Source: Anaerolineaceae bacterium
GTDB taxonomy: Bacteria; Chloroflexota; Anaerolineae; Anaerolineales; Anaerolineaceae
Direction of reading: 5' to 3'
Assembly (NCBI GenBank): GCA_017995665.1
Contig: JAGOIM010000020.1
Span: 1 to 14,622 of the forward strand
DNA: 14,622 nt
A program made the translations under genes and the position numbers. Each line of letters opens with the position of its first letter. Position 1 is the first letter of the stretch. The notes beneath the pieces were generated by a model. The model was given only the letters and a program-made list of their open reading frames with translations, searched no databases and was not told the origin of the DNA. Below, piece after piece: positions 7,621 to 13,752 of the stretch.

Positions 7621-8460
7621 ATGGCTCAAGAATTAAACCTAAGCACTGTTTTTGGAGAAATTGCTAAAACGCTCTCCGCCAATCAGCAACAATTAAATGA
7701 TGCTGATGATTACAACCATAATCATGGTACGAACATGGTCGAAACCTTTCAACAGATTCAGAAAGCTGTTTCTAAAAAAGAAGGTGAACCTGTTTCTGAC
7801 CAGCTTGCTTATGCCAGCAAAGTTTTGGAAGAAAAAACCAGCGGTAGCACCGCAAAGATTTACGCCGAAGGTCTGGCAAACGCATCCAAGCAATTTGTCG
7901 GCAAAGATTTCAACGCCGAAACTGCCGGCACCCTGATTAATTCCATGATGGGCATGAGCGACACGCAAAAAGGCGGAGGCGACTTGCTCTCAACCCTCCT
8001 CGGTTCTCTTGGTGGAAACACTCAGGCAGCTCAACAAACTACTGCTCCTTCAACACCAGCCGATGCAAGCAATCTCCTCGGATCCTTGCTGGGCGGATTG
8101 ACCGGAAATTCTGAACCAAAACAAGAAGCTGCCCAAAGTTCGGGTGGCGGTATCGCTGATTTGTTAGGCGGATTGATGGGCAACCAGAGCAACTCCCAAC
8201 AGAGTTCCGGTGGACTCGGCGATTTGCTCGGTGGTTTGCTCGGTGGCTCAGGCAACTCACAATCTCAAAGTGGTGACGTAGACGCAAGCAGTTTACTCTC
8301 TGCCGGCTTAGCATACTTTGCCGCAAAACAAAGCGGCAAAAACAATCTGGAAGCAATCATGCAAGCCCTCAGCAGCGCCAGTCCCCTCGGCAAACGCCAA
8401 GACCAACAACAATCCGGCGCTCTGGTCATCAACACCATCCTCGGCCTGCTCAATAAGTAG
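7621..8460 (+). CDS. DhaL/DAK2-like protein with Gly/Ser/Gln-rich insert
   Basis: A 279-residue protein counted from the ATG (an in-frame TTG at 7618 is also possible). Residues 24-43 (QLNDADDYNHNHGTNM...) align by eye with the DhaL motif around GDGDHGTNM, the Mg-ADP site of dihydroxyacetone kinase L subunits, but the Asp residues are mostly Asn here. The end (AAKQSG...LEAIMQALSSASPLGKR...SGALV, ~233-270) resembles the DhaL C-terminus with its GRASYLGERS...DPGA pattern. Between them lies a low-complexity stretch (~118-220) with repeats such as GDLLGGLLGG, NLLGSLLGG and runs of Ser/Gln. There is no signal peptide. Catalysis is doubtful given the lost acids; a structural or nucleotide-sensing role is possible. 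It follows the LysM gene by 21 bases and is closed by a strong terminator. The family call is inference; the low-complexity insert is seen directly. Confidence 0.55.
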   Translation: MAQELNLSTVFGEIAKTLSANQQQLNDADDYNHNHGTNMVETFQQIQKAVSKKEGEPVSDQLAYASKVLEEKTSGSTAKIYAEGLANASKQFVGKDFNAETAGTLINSMMGMSDTQKGGGDLLSTLLGSLGGNTQAAQQTTAPSTPADASNLLGSLLGGLTGNSEPKQEAAQSSGGGIADLLGGLMGNQSNSQQSSGGLGDLLGGLLGGSGNSQSQSGDVDASSLLSAGLAYFAAKQSGKNNLEAIMQALSSASPLGKRQDQQQSGALVINTILGLLNK

Positions 8461-8475
8461 ATAATTCAATCATAG

Positions 8476-8513
8476 CAACAAAAAAACCTCTCTTTCGAGA
8501 GGTTTTTTTGTTG
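8476..8513 (+). terminator. Rho-independent terminator after the LysM/DhaL-like unit
   Basis: A perfect 17-bp stem (8476-8492 with 8497-8513) encloses a TTTC loop; the 3' arm carries seven T's and the 5' arm seven A's, so it can work in both directions and could also stop the minus-strand DUF4332 transcript. Confidence 0.92.
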
Positions 8514-8607
8514 AGTGTAACTTTTGTAATCAAAGGCAGAAATTCACAACGAGCCCAAACGCCCGCATATGAGGGAATTCCTGCTTGTTACGAATTTAAA
8601 AATAATT

Positions 8608-9012
8608 TTAATAAAATACGCCACGGTCCATTGTTTTGGCTTGGGCAATCCAATCCTCAATCATGCTTAATGATGGTGGGCGGCGGACCAACTTCTTTTC
8701 CTCGTTGGTTTCCAAAATTTTCTTATGCAGGTTTTCTGCGTTGCGGGTTGCCAATTCGACGACGGTATCCACACCGGCTTCTTCCAAAAGATCGGAATAC
8801 TCTTCTGCGACGCCCTTAATGCGATACAAATCGGCATGGTTGACCCATTCCAAAATCAAATCTTTGCTAATACCGGTTTTCTCGGCGAGTTCTTGCCGAC
8901 CTTTCGGTTCGCAACCGGCTTTCAACAAAGCCTCGACAGTAAAAATACCAATTTCTTGGAATTTTTCAGCATAAACGGGACCAATTCCCTCAATATCAAT
9001 AATTTTTGTCAT
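8608..9012 (-). CDS. DUF4332-type helix-hairpin-helix protein
   Basis: A 134-residue soluble protein with two helix-hairpin-helix-like units: DIEGIGPVYAEKFQEIGI (residues 6-23) and IKGVAEEYSDLLEEAGV (64-80), each followed by a helix that continues as in VEALLKAG and VVELATRN. This arrangement is that of the DUF4332 family, whose molecular role is not established; such motifs usually bind DNA non-specifically or mediate protein contacts. The C-terminal part ends in LSMIEDWIAQAKTMDRGVFY. AAGGAG at 9019-9024 is well placed before the ATG. It appears to be a single-gene unit with its own promoter. Confidence 0.82.
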   Translation of the reverse strand: MTKIIDIEGIGPVYAEKFQEIGIFTVEALLKAGCEPKGRQELAEKTGISKDLILEWVNHADLYRIKGVAEEYSDLLEEAGVDTVVELATRNAENLHKKILETNEEKKLVRRPPSLSMIEDWIAQAKTMDRGVFY

Positions 9013-9045
9013 GGTTTTCTCCTTCTTGTTGAACTAAGTACAAAA

Positions 9046-9054
9046 ATTATAGCA
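9046..9054 (-). promoter_or_regulatory. Extended -10 promoter element for the DUF4332 gene
   Basis: On the minus strand TGCTATAAT is a perfect extended -10 (TG-N-TATAAT), ~34 bases before the start codon. The -35 region is poor, as is common with extended -10 promoters. Confidence 0.6.
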
Positions 9055-9119
9055 TAAGCTACCTCATGCAAAGCGAAAGTAAACACATTTTACGAATATT
9101 AATAACCGTAGTGTCGGAG

Positions 9120-9290
9120 GGGGCAAGTCCCAATCAAGAGCGCTCCATAATTCCATACCTGGTTGGACTTGCCCAGCACAAAAAGAGCAAAGATCCAATG
9201 AAATTTGGCAAATACCCGATAGACGCAAGTCCCAATCAAGAGCGCTCCATAATCCCTTACCTGGTCAGACTTGGCCAACACAACAAGAGC
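9120..9290. repeat. Tandem pair of ~66-bp repeats containing a 55-bp imperfect palindrome
   Basis: Two copies, 9123-9188 and 9225-9290, start exactly 102 bases apart and differ at 7 of 66 positions, the first 29 being identical. In copy 1 the ends GGGCAAGTCC (9121-9130) and GGACTTGCCC (9165-9174) are perfect inverted repeats; in copy 2 they have decayed. The element is related to the palindromes at 13413-13467 and 13517-13572. It lies between divergently transcribed genes. Confidence 0.85.
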
Positions 9291-9374
9291 GAATTCCACA
9301 ACCAAAGCCAAATTCTAACCACATAAACAAAACCGAAAATTTCATTAATAATTTCTATAACATTTTTACAGATA

Positions 9375-9403
9375 TTTTCAATTTTAAATCAAAATGGTAT
9401 ACT
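9375..9403 (+). promoter_or_regulatory. Candidate promoter of the sufR-sufT unit
   Basis: TTTTCA (9375-9380) and TATACT (9398-9403) are 17 bases apart, and TGG directly before the -10 makes it an extended -10. The expected start is ~16 bases before the sufR ATG, so a short leader. Confidence 0.6.
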
Positions 9404-9426
9404 CATATGCAATAAACAGGTAAAGC

Positions 9427-10044
9427 ATGAAAAGTAACAGAGAAAAAATCTTAGAAAATCTTGGCGTAACTCGCCAGGCAACCATTCAAAAATTAGCGGA
9501 CCAATTGGAAATCAACCCCATCACAGTCCGTCATCATTTATTGCGTATGCAAAATGAAGGTTTAGTCACTTCCAACGAGCAACGTGCCGGTGTTGGCCGC
9601 CCTCATCTCGTTTTCCAGCTGACCAACCAGGGCAGGCAACGCATCTCCACCAATTATCATCAATTGGTCAACAATCTTCTCGATTCCGTCCAGACCCTTT
9701 TCGGCCGTCAGGCTTCATCCGAACTTTTGGTCGCTGTCGGCCAGGAGATGGCAAAATCTTACGATTTGGAAATCAACGAAGAAAATTTACCCGAAACTAT
9801 GAATAGTTTCTGCGACATGATGGCAAACGAAGGCTTTCAAATTGAATGGGAACACAAAGACAATCGCGTTATTATTCGCAACACCAGTTGCCCATATTAC
9901 AACTTAGAAAACAACAATCGCGAAATTTGCTTGCTCGACCAATCCTTCTTTTCAACCCTCTTGGGTAAAGACCTTCAGCTTGAACAATTCACAGTCGAAA
10001 CGGATTCCAATTGCAGCCACTGTGTCTATTCTTTTGAACTATAA
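9427..10044 (+). CDS. sufR: SufR-type iron-sulfur winged-helix transcriptional regulator
   Basis: A 205-residue DNA-binding regulator. Residues ~14-66 are a winged helix: TRQATIQKLADQLEINPITVRHHL gives the helix-turn-helix, and RAGVGRPHLVFQLT the wing, the same GRPxxxYxLT pattern seen in SufR and related DeoR/ArsR-like repressors. The C-terminal half has C129, C155, C168, C196 and C199; C155 and C168 are spaced Cx12C as in cyanobacterial SufR, which uses cysteines here to hold a 4Fe-4S cluster and represses suf genes when the cluster is present. The likely target is the sufCBD operon ~2.6 kb away and its own promoter; no operator could be pinned down. A SufT-like gene follows after 20 bases. 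The family is quite sure; the exact target is inference. Confidence 0.82.
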   Translation: MKSNREKILENLGVTRQATIQKLADQLEINPITVRHHLLRMQNEGLVTSNEQRAGVGRPHLVFQLTNQGRQRISTNYHQLVNNLLDSVQTLFGRQASSELLVAVGQEMAKSYDLEINEENLPETMNSFCDMMANEGFQIEWEHKDNRVIIRNTSCPYYNLENNNREICLLDQSFFSTLLGKDLQLEQFTVETDSNCSHCVYSFEL

Positions 10045-10064
10045 ACCGAAAAACGAGGCAAAAT

Positions 10065-10412
10065 ATGACTGATCACATACCTACCCATTGGGAAATTGAC
10101 GATACCCATCCACAATATCACGATGACTTAATTGTCGGCTTATCCGGTTTGGTAGACATAGAAATTGGGCTGTCCTTCATTGAACTCGGTTTGGTGCGCA
10201 ATATCAGTCTAAAAGATGGCGAAGCAAAAGTCACCATGATTTTAACCACGCCCTTCTGTCCCTACGGTCCGGAAATGATCGCCGATTGCAAAAAAGTGGT
10301 CGAGCGCATTCTTGAAGTCCCGACCACGGTTGAATTGGGTGCTGAAATGTGGGATCCGAAGATGATGGACCCCGAACTGCAAGATACTGACGGTTGGGGT
10401 CTCTTCGGTTAG
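10065..10412 (+). CDS. sufT: SufT-like MIP18 (DUF59) family Fe-S maturation protein
   Basis: A 115-residue protein of the MIP18/DUF59 family (SufT, PaaD, Cia2-like), which helps insert or transfer Fe-S clusters to target enzymes. The core VDIEIGLSFIELGLVRNISL (30-49) and the signature TTPFCPYGPEMIADC (61-75), with the conserved cysteine C65, place it in the family; C75 is a second cysteine. The C-terminal tail EMWDPKMMDPEL is typical of stand-alone members. GAGG at 10054-10057 precedes the ATG by 7 bases. It follows the SufR-type regulator by 20 bases, so cluster status may control it. Its stop is only 3 bases from the stop of the convergent SCP2 gene. The symbol sufT is a family-level call. 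Confidence 0.85.
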   Translation: MTDHIPTHWEIDDTHPQYHDDLIVGLSGLVDIEIGLSFIELGLVRNISLKDGEAKVTMILTTPFCPYGPEMIADCKKVVERILEVPTTVELGAEMWDPKMMDPELQDTDGWGLFG

Positions 10413-10415
10413 TTT

Positions 10416-10733
10416 TTAGCTAAAAAGCTTAAACAATTTCATTCCAACAGACATATCCCCGGCAATTTTGACTTTGCCGGTCATAACAGCGTTCATCGGA
10501 TTAACCTTCCCCTTTAACAGTTCAAGGGCTGTTTCGGTGCTTGCGCTGAGCGTCATTTGCGGGTTTTCAAGCTTTCCTTTTTCAACTTTCACGGAACCGT
10601 CATTGACGACGACATAATAATTACCGCCACCTTCACCTGAAAGATTTAACTGGATCCGGGCTTGAACCCCGACCGTTTTTGATTCGTCGATCAAAGTTGG
10701 TACTGCTTTGATGAAATCTTCAATTGTTTCCAT
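10416..10733 (-). CDS. SCP2 sterol/lipid-binding domain protein
   Basis: A 105-residue single-domain protein of the SCP-2 family, which binds hydrophobic ligands such as fatty acyl chains. Support: ARIQLNLSGEGGGNYYVVV (25-43) followed by VKVEKGKLENPQMTLSAS and the characteristic LLKGKVNPMNAVMTGKVKI with GDMSVGMKLFKLF at the end. The protein covers the family domain with almost nothing extra and has no signal peptide, so it is cytoplasmic. AAGAGG lies ~8 bases before the ATG. It is divergent from the rubredoxin gene, 130 bases apart, and converges on sufT with 3 bases between stops and no clear terminator. The ligand is unknown. Confidence 0.85.
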   Translation of the reverse strand: METIEDFIKAVPTLIDESKTVGVQARIQLNLSGEGGGNYYVVVNDGSVKVEKGKLENPQMTLSASTETALELLKGKVNPMNAVMTGKVKIAGDMSVGMKLFKLFS

Positions 10734-10796
10734 ATTTACACCTCTTAAAGTTTGAATTTATAGTAAATTTCTAAGAAATTAATTCCAAATTTATTG

Positions 10797-10802
10797 TATA
10801 AT
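10797..10802 (+). promoter_or_regulatory. Candidate -10 element of the rubredoxin gene
   Basis: A perfect TATAAT lies ~60 bases before the rubredoxin ATG, with no convincing -35 at 17 bases. The whole SCP2-rubredoxin gap is AT-rich. Confidence 0.4.
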
Positions 10803-10863
10803 AATAGCGTAATTCAATCCGACTATTTTATGTAAAATGTTTAAGGAAAACTAAGGAGAAAAA

Positions 10864-11025
10864 ATGGACAAATACGAATGCATCGCTTGTGGTTATATCT
10901 ATGACCCCGAAATCGGCGACCCAACCGCCGACATCGAACCCGGAACCGCCTTCGAAGACTTACCCGAAGATTGGGTATGCCCGGACTGCGGCGTCGGTAA
11001 AGATCAATTTGAAAAAATCGACTAA
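10864..11025 (+). CDS. Rubredoxin
   Basis: A 53-residue electron carrier with one iron held by four cysteines. MDKYECIACGYIYDPEIGDP gives the first CxxC (C6, C9) and WVCPDCGVGK the second (C39, C42); the conserved aromatic residues Y4, Y11, Y13, W37 and F49 are present, and length is exactly that of classical rubredoxins. AAGGAG at 10853-10858 is 5 bases before the ATG, a strong ribosome binding site. In anaerobes rubredoxin passes electrons to oxygen- and peroxide-reducing proteins (rubrerythrin, superoxide reductase, flavodiiron protein), none of which is in the window. A terminator follows, so it is a single-gene unit. Confidence 0.97.
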   Translation: MDKYECIACGYIYDPEIGDPTADIEPGTAFEDLPEDWVCPDCGVGKDQFEKID

Positions 11026-11052
11026 TCTCGATTAACTAAAAACCAATTCTAA

Positions 11053-11095
11053 AAAAGACAAGGAACAGCAATCTTTCAACTGTTCCTTGTTTTCT
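11053..11095 (+). terminator. Rho-independent terminator after rubredoxin
   Basis: A perfect 10-bp stem (CAAGGAACAG at 11059-11068, CTGTTCCTTG at 11080-11089) with an 11-base loop is followed by a T-rich tract and preceded by a run of six A's. Confidence 0.88.
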
Positions 11096-11156
11096 ATTCC
11101 CTAATCACCTAATACCTGAAACTATCTATTTATTCCCCACAATTTCTTAATTGGAC

Positions 11157-11162
11157 TATAAT
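11157..11162 (+). promoter_or_regulatory. Candidate -10 element of the ABC ATPase gene
   Basis: A perfect TATAAT 39 bases before the ATG; the best -35, TTCCCC at 11133-11138 (18-base spacer), is poor. The gene sits alone between two terminators, so a promoter is expected in this gap. Confidence 0.4.
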
Positions 11163-11201
11163 TTAACCACTATACTCGTTCAAGTCAGGAGGAATATCTG
11201 T

Positions 11202-12329
11202 ATGGCAAGTGTGACTTATAATCACGTTTGGAAAAAGTATGGCGACGTTGTCGCCGTGCAAGATTTAAATCTTGCAATCGAGGACAAAGAATTTTTGGTG
11301 CTGGTCGGCCCATCCGGTTGCGGTAAAACCACCGCCCTGCGCTGCTTAGCAGGCCTCGAAGAAATCACCCAAGGCGAAGTTATGATTGACAACCAGATCG
11401 TCAACGATGTCGCTCCAAAAGACCGCGATATCGCAATGGTTTTCCAAAGCTACGCCCTTTATCCCCACATGTCCGTTTATGACAACATGGCTTTCGGCCT
11501 CAAACTCCGCAAACTCGACAAAGCCGATATTGATCGCCGCGTGCAAGAATCTGCCCGTACCCTCGGCATCGAGAACCTGTTGAAACGTAAACCCAAGGAA
11601 CTCTCCGGTGGTCAACGCCAGCGCGTTGCTGTCGGCCGTGCTATCGTTCGTGAGCCAAAAGTGTTCCTCTTCGATGAGCCCCTCTCCAACCTTGACGCCA
11701 AATTGCGCGTCCAGACCCGAGCTGAGCTTTCCAAACTGCACAAACGCTTGGAAACCACCTTCATCTACGTCACCCATGACCAAACCGAAGCCATGACCAT
11801 GGCAACCCGCATCGCTGTCATGAACAAAGGCGTGCTCCAACAATTGGCCGCACCCCAAGTTCTCTACGACCACCCTGTCAACCTTTTCGTTGCCGGCTTC
11901 ATTGGCTCTCCTGCCATGAACTTCTTCAACGGAAAAGTTATTTTGGAAGATGGCAGCATGTATGTTGACATGGACACTTTCCGTGTGCGCGTTCCGGACC
12001 ATGACAAAGAAAAATATCAATCAGTCATCGACAAAGAAATCATCTTTGGCATCCGACCTGAAGATATTCATAACCCCGTTTTCTCCCCTCCCGGCATCAT
12101 TGCCGAGAATGTTGAAGCAACGGTTGATGTTACCGAGTTAATGGGCAACGAAATTTTCTTATATGTTGTCAACGGAAACCACAATTTCATCGCTCGTGTT
12201 GACCCCCGCACCCAGGTGCATTATGGCGACAAGCTCCAACTCGCCTTCAATATGGACAACTTCCATATCTTTGACCCCAGCATCGACGCAGAAAATCCCC
12301 CCGTTGTCGGTGACGTGGAAGCTAGATAA
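11202..12329 (+). CDS. Carbohydrate ABC transporter ATPase of the UgpC/MsmK/MalK family
   Basis: A 375-residue ATPase that energises import of sugars or glycerol-3-phosphate. From the ATG at 11202: Walker A GPSGCGKTT at 36-44, Q82, signature LSGGQRQRVAVGRA from 134, Walker B VFLFDEPLSNLDAKLR at 154-169, H192 in YVTHDQTEAMTM, then a C-terminal TOBE-type regulatory region (~240-365) with FGIRPEDI and ATVDVTELMGNE, typical of this subfamily. I chose this start because AGGAGG at 11187-11192 is 9 bases upstream and MASVTYNHVWKKYG is the usual beginning; an in-frame TTG at 11151 would add 17 residues. No permease or binding protein is adjacent, and terminators lie on both sides, so this is a stand-alone ATPase, possibly shared by several transporters like MsmX or MsiK. 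The substrate cannot be read from the sequence. Confidence 0.93.
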   Translation: MASVTYNHVWKKYGDVVAVQDLNLAIEDKEFLVLVGPSGCGKTTALRCLAGLEEITQGEVMIDNQIVNDVAPKDRDIAMVFQSYALYPHMSVYDNMAFGLKLRKLDKADIDRRVQESARTLGIENLLKRKPKELSGGQRQRVAVGRAIVREPKVFLFDEPLSNLDAKLRVQTRAELSKLHKRLETTFIYVTHDQTEAMTMATRIAVMNKGVLQQLAAPQVLYDHPVNLFVAGFIGSPAMNFFNGKVILEDGSMYVDMDTFRVRVPDHDKEKYQSVIDKEIIFGIRPEDIHNPVFSPPGIIAENVEATVDVTELMGNEIFLYVVNGNHNFIARVDPRTQVHYGDKLQLAFNMDNFHIFDPSIDAENPPVVGDVEAR

Positions 12330-12341
12330 GCAGTGTTAGAT

Positions 12342-12360
12342 TCTTGCGCTTGTCGCAAGA
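12342..12360 (+). other. Small hairpin in the 3' UTR of the ABC ATPase gene
   Basis: TCTTGCG (12342-12348) and CGCAAGA (12354-12360) form a perfect 7-bp stem with a 5-base loop, 12 bases after the stop. There is no T-tract, so it is not itself a terminator; it may protect the transcript end. Confidence 0.6.
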
Positions 12361-12384
12361 TAAACACGTTTAGTATATAAACAT

Positions 12385-12411
12385 AAAAGCCGGTCGGTTG
12401 ACCGGCTTTTT
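12385..12411. terminator. Bidirectional rho-independent terminator
   Basis: An 11-bp perfect stem (12385-12395 with 12400-12410) and a GGTT loop, with A's on the left and T's on the right, serves the ABC ATPase gene on + and the membrane protein gene on -. Confidence 0.93.
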
Positions 12412-12417
12412 GCTTTC

Positions 12418-13107
12418 TTATTCGCTCGCTTGGCTTGCTTTTGCCTTCGGCTTCCTCGTCAAAAGGACCAATAGAATCCCGACAATCAGCGCAAAACCAA
12501 ATACCAGGATAAAGGCATCCCTCCAAAAGACGAAGGGGAAAAGCCGAATCAAGGTTGAAGATTCCAGGAATGTCCAGGTTCCGTCCGCAAAAAAGAGTTT
12601 GTGGAACCAGGTGAATAACTGGTCAAAGCTAATTGCCAAAAAAACCAATAGCACGCCAAGCAAAGAGACCGTCGCCCAGCCACCGGCATTCAGCGCTTTT
12701 CGAATGCCATCCCATTGGCGCATCACCACCAGCCAAATGAACATCGCCAGGCTCAGCCCGATCAAAACATACCAAACAATCGAAGCTGTGCTGACAACAT
12801 TTTTCACATCAACCATATGGTCAAGCTCATCCGGCGCAAACATCTTCCGTCCGGTGGTATCCTGTAAATTACCCAGGTAGTCGATGTCCTTGTCGTTTGT
12901 CAGATAGCTCACGGCATAACCGGACCATTTCGTCCGCTCTTGAAGTGTGAAACCGAAGGGATCAGCCGGAAAACTCGCCCGCCTGTATTCGAAAGCAGGA
13001 AAATTCGGCGTCATCACCAACCTCACCCCACCCATCAGCAGGATATAGGGAATAAAAATTGCCAATAATACGACCATCAGTATGTTTAATTTGTTACTTT
13101 TCATCAT
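12418..13107 (-). CDS. DUF1461 (TIGR01906-like) integral membrane protein
   Basis: A 229-residue membrane protein with four predicted transmembrane segments at about 9-31, 104-128, 143-165 and 196-216, a ~70-residue extracytoplasmic loop between the first two, and a Lys-rich cytoplasmic tail. FDQLFTWFHKLFFADGTWTF (161-180), then LIRLFPFVFWRDAF (186-199), matches the pattern FHxLFF...TW...LIRLFP..F that marks the DUF1461 family, whose function is unknown. GAGG lies 4 bases before the first ATG (13107) and 7 before the second (13104); either may be the start. It is a single-gene unit with a TATAAT upstream and shares its terminator with the ABC ATPase gene. Confidence 0.8.
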   Translation of the reverse strand: MMKSNKLNILMVVLLAIFIPYILLMGGVRLVMTPNFPAFEYRRASFPADPFGFTLQERTKWSGYAVSYLTNDKDIDYLGNLQDTTGRKMFAPDELDHMVDVKNVVSTASIVWYVLIGLSLAMFIWLVVMRQWDGIRKALNAGGWATVSLLGVLLVFLAISFDQLFTWFHKLFFADGTWTFLESSTLIRLFPFVFWRDAFILVFGFALIVGILLVLLTRKPKAKASQASE

Positions 13108-13137
13108 AAGCCTCGATTATTGCGAGATGTTTTCTAA

Positions 13138-13143
13138 ATTATA
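13138..13143 (-). promoter_or_regulatory. Candidate -10 element of the DUF1461 gene
   Basis: A perfect TATAAT on the minus strand ~30 bases before the ATG; the -35 region is AT-rich but does not match the consensus. Confidence 0.45.
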
Positions 13144-13269
13144 ACCAATTCAGGCAATTTAAATTCTATTTGTGTATTATGACCAGAAATTGTCAAAATG
13201 AAGAAAATCATGAAATGTTGCCCTAATAAACCAGCATAATACTTGAACTATTTTAGTAAATTGCGGAAT

Positions 13270-13346
13270 GTATATATATTGGTAGGGCGAGGTTAAAGGT
13301 GCCACGAACATGCTGGTACGGAAATCTTGTGCACCTTTAACCCGCC
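13270..13346. repeat. Palindromic element A
   Basis: GGTTAAAGGTGC (13291-13302) and GCACCTTTAACC (13331-13342) are perfect 12-base inverted repeats, extended by GGCG/CGCC with one bulged A. The left flank GTATATATATTGGTAGGG (13270-13287) recurs with one change in front of element B. Confidence 0.75.
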
Positions 13347-13397
13347 AGAGTAATTAATCAACTAACTCACATAAATAAACAATGTAAATCATTTACT

Positions 13398-13467
13398 GTA
13401 TATATGTTGGTAGGGGCAGGTCCAAATCATGAATGCTCAATAATCGCCCAAATAGCTTGACCTGCCC
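13398..13467. repeat. Palindromic element B
   Basis: GGGCAGGTC (13414-13422) pairs with GACCTGCCC (13459-13467); the 55-base element matches the left 32 bases of the 9120 repeat at 26 positions and has the same total length. It is preceded by GTATATATGTTGGTAGGG (13398-13415). Confidence 0.8.
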
Positions 13468-13516
13468 AAATATTGCGGACACTCCTTGAAATGCACCTTG
13501 GGTTAATGATTCTAAC

Positions 13517-13576
13517 GGGGCAGGTTTACCTAATTGAGCAATTTCAAACCGCTCACGTCCTGAACCTGCCCCTACC
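13517..13576. repeat. Palindromic element C, inverted relative to B
   Basis: GGGGCAGGTT (13517-13526) pairs with AACCTGCCCC (13563-13572), 56 bases in all; TACC follows at 13573-13576, so on the minus strand it begins GGTAGGGGCAGGT exactly as element B does on +. Confidence 0.75.
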
Positions 13577-13730
13577 GTTGTAATATAATCTTTTTCAATA
13601 ATATGGTATTCTAAGCAGGCTCGGAAGCGGTTTCACAAAAATCCTCATGATTGATGAGGGCAGTTCCATATTTAAAATTGCTGAACCAAATGCATCCCTG
13701 CTCGGTCCTATGATTTTTCAATTATACTAA

Positions 13731-13752
13731 TCTTACAAACGATTTTGTAAGA
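13731..13752. promoter_or_regulatory. Operator-like perfect inverted repeat before the 225-aa gene
   Basis: TCTTACAAA (13731-13739) and TTTGTAAGA (13744-13752) are perfect 9-base inverted repeats with a 4-base centre. It starts 2 bases after a possible -10, TATACT (13723-13728), and ends 33 bases before the start codon, a position fitting a repressor site or a leader hairpin. Confidence 0.5.

Noticed and set aside
9123..9290. Possible two-repeat CRISPR array (29 identical bases repeated)
   Set aside because: Only two copies, the intervening part is itself conserved between copies, the unit is palindromic at its ends, and no cas genes are present.
9066..9326. Open frame on + (and on - at 9099-9311) with a 34-residue repeat
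   Set aside because: The periodicity comes from the 102-base DNA repeat, which is palindromic and related to non-coding elements at 13.4 kb; no ribosome binding site and no protein family.
10413..10426. Palindrome TTTTTAGCTAAAAA at the sufT/SCP2 junction as a terminator
   Set aside because: It is AT-only apart from a central AGCT with no room for a loop, so it would not form a stable hairpin in RNA.
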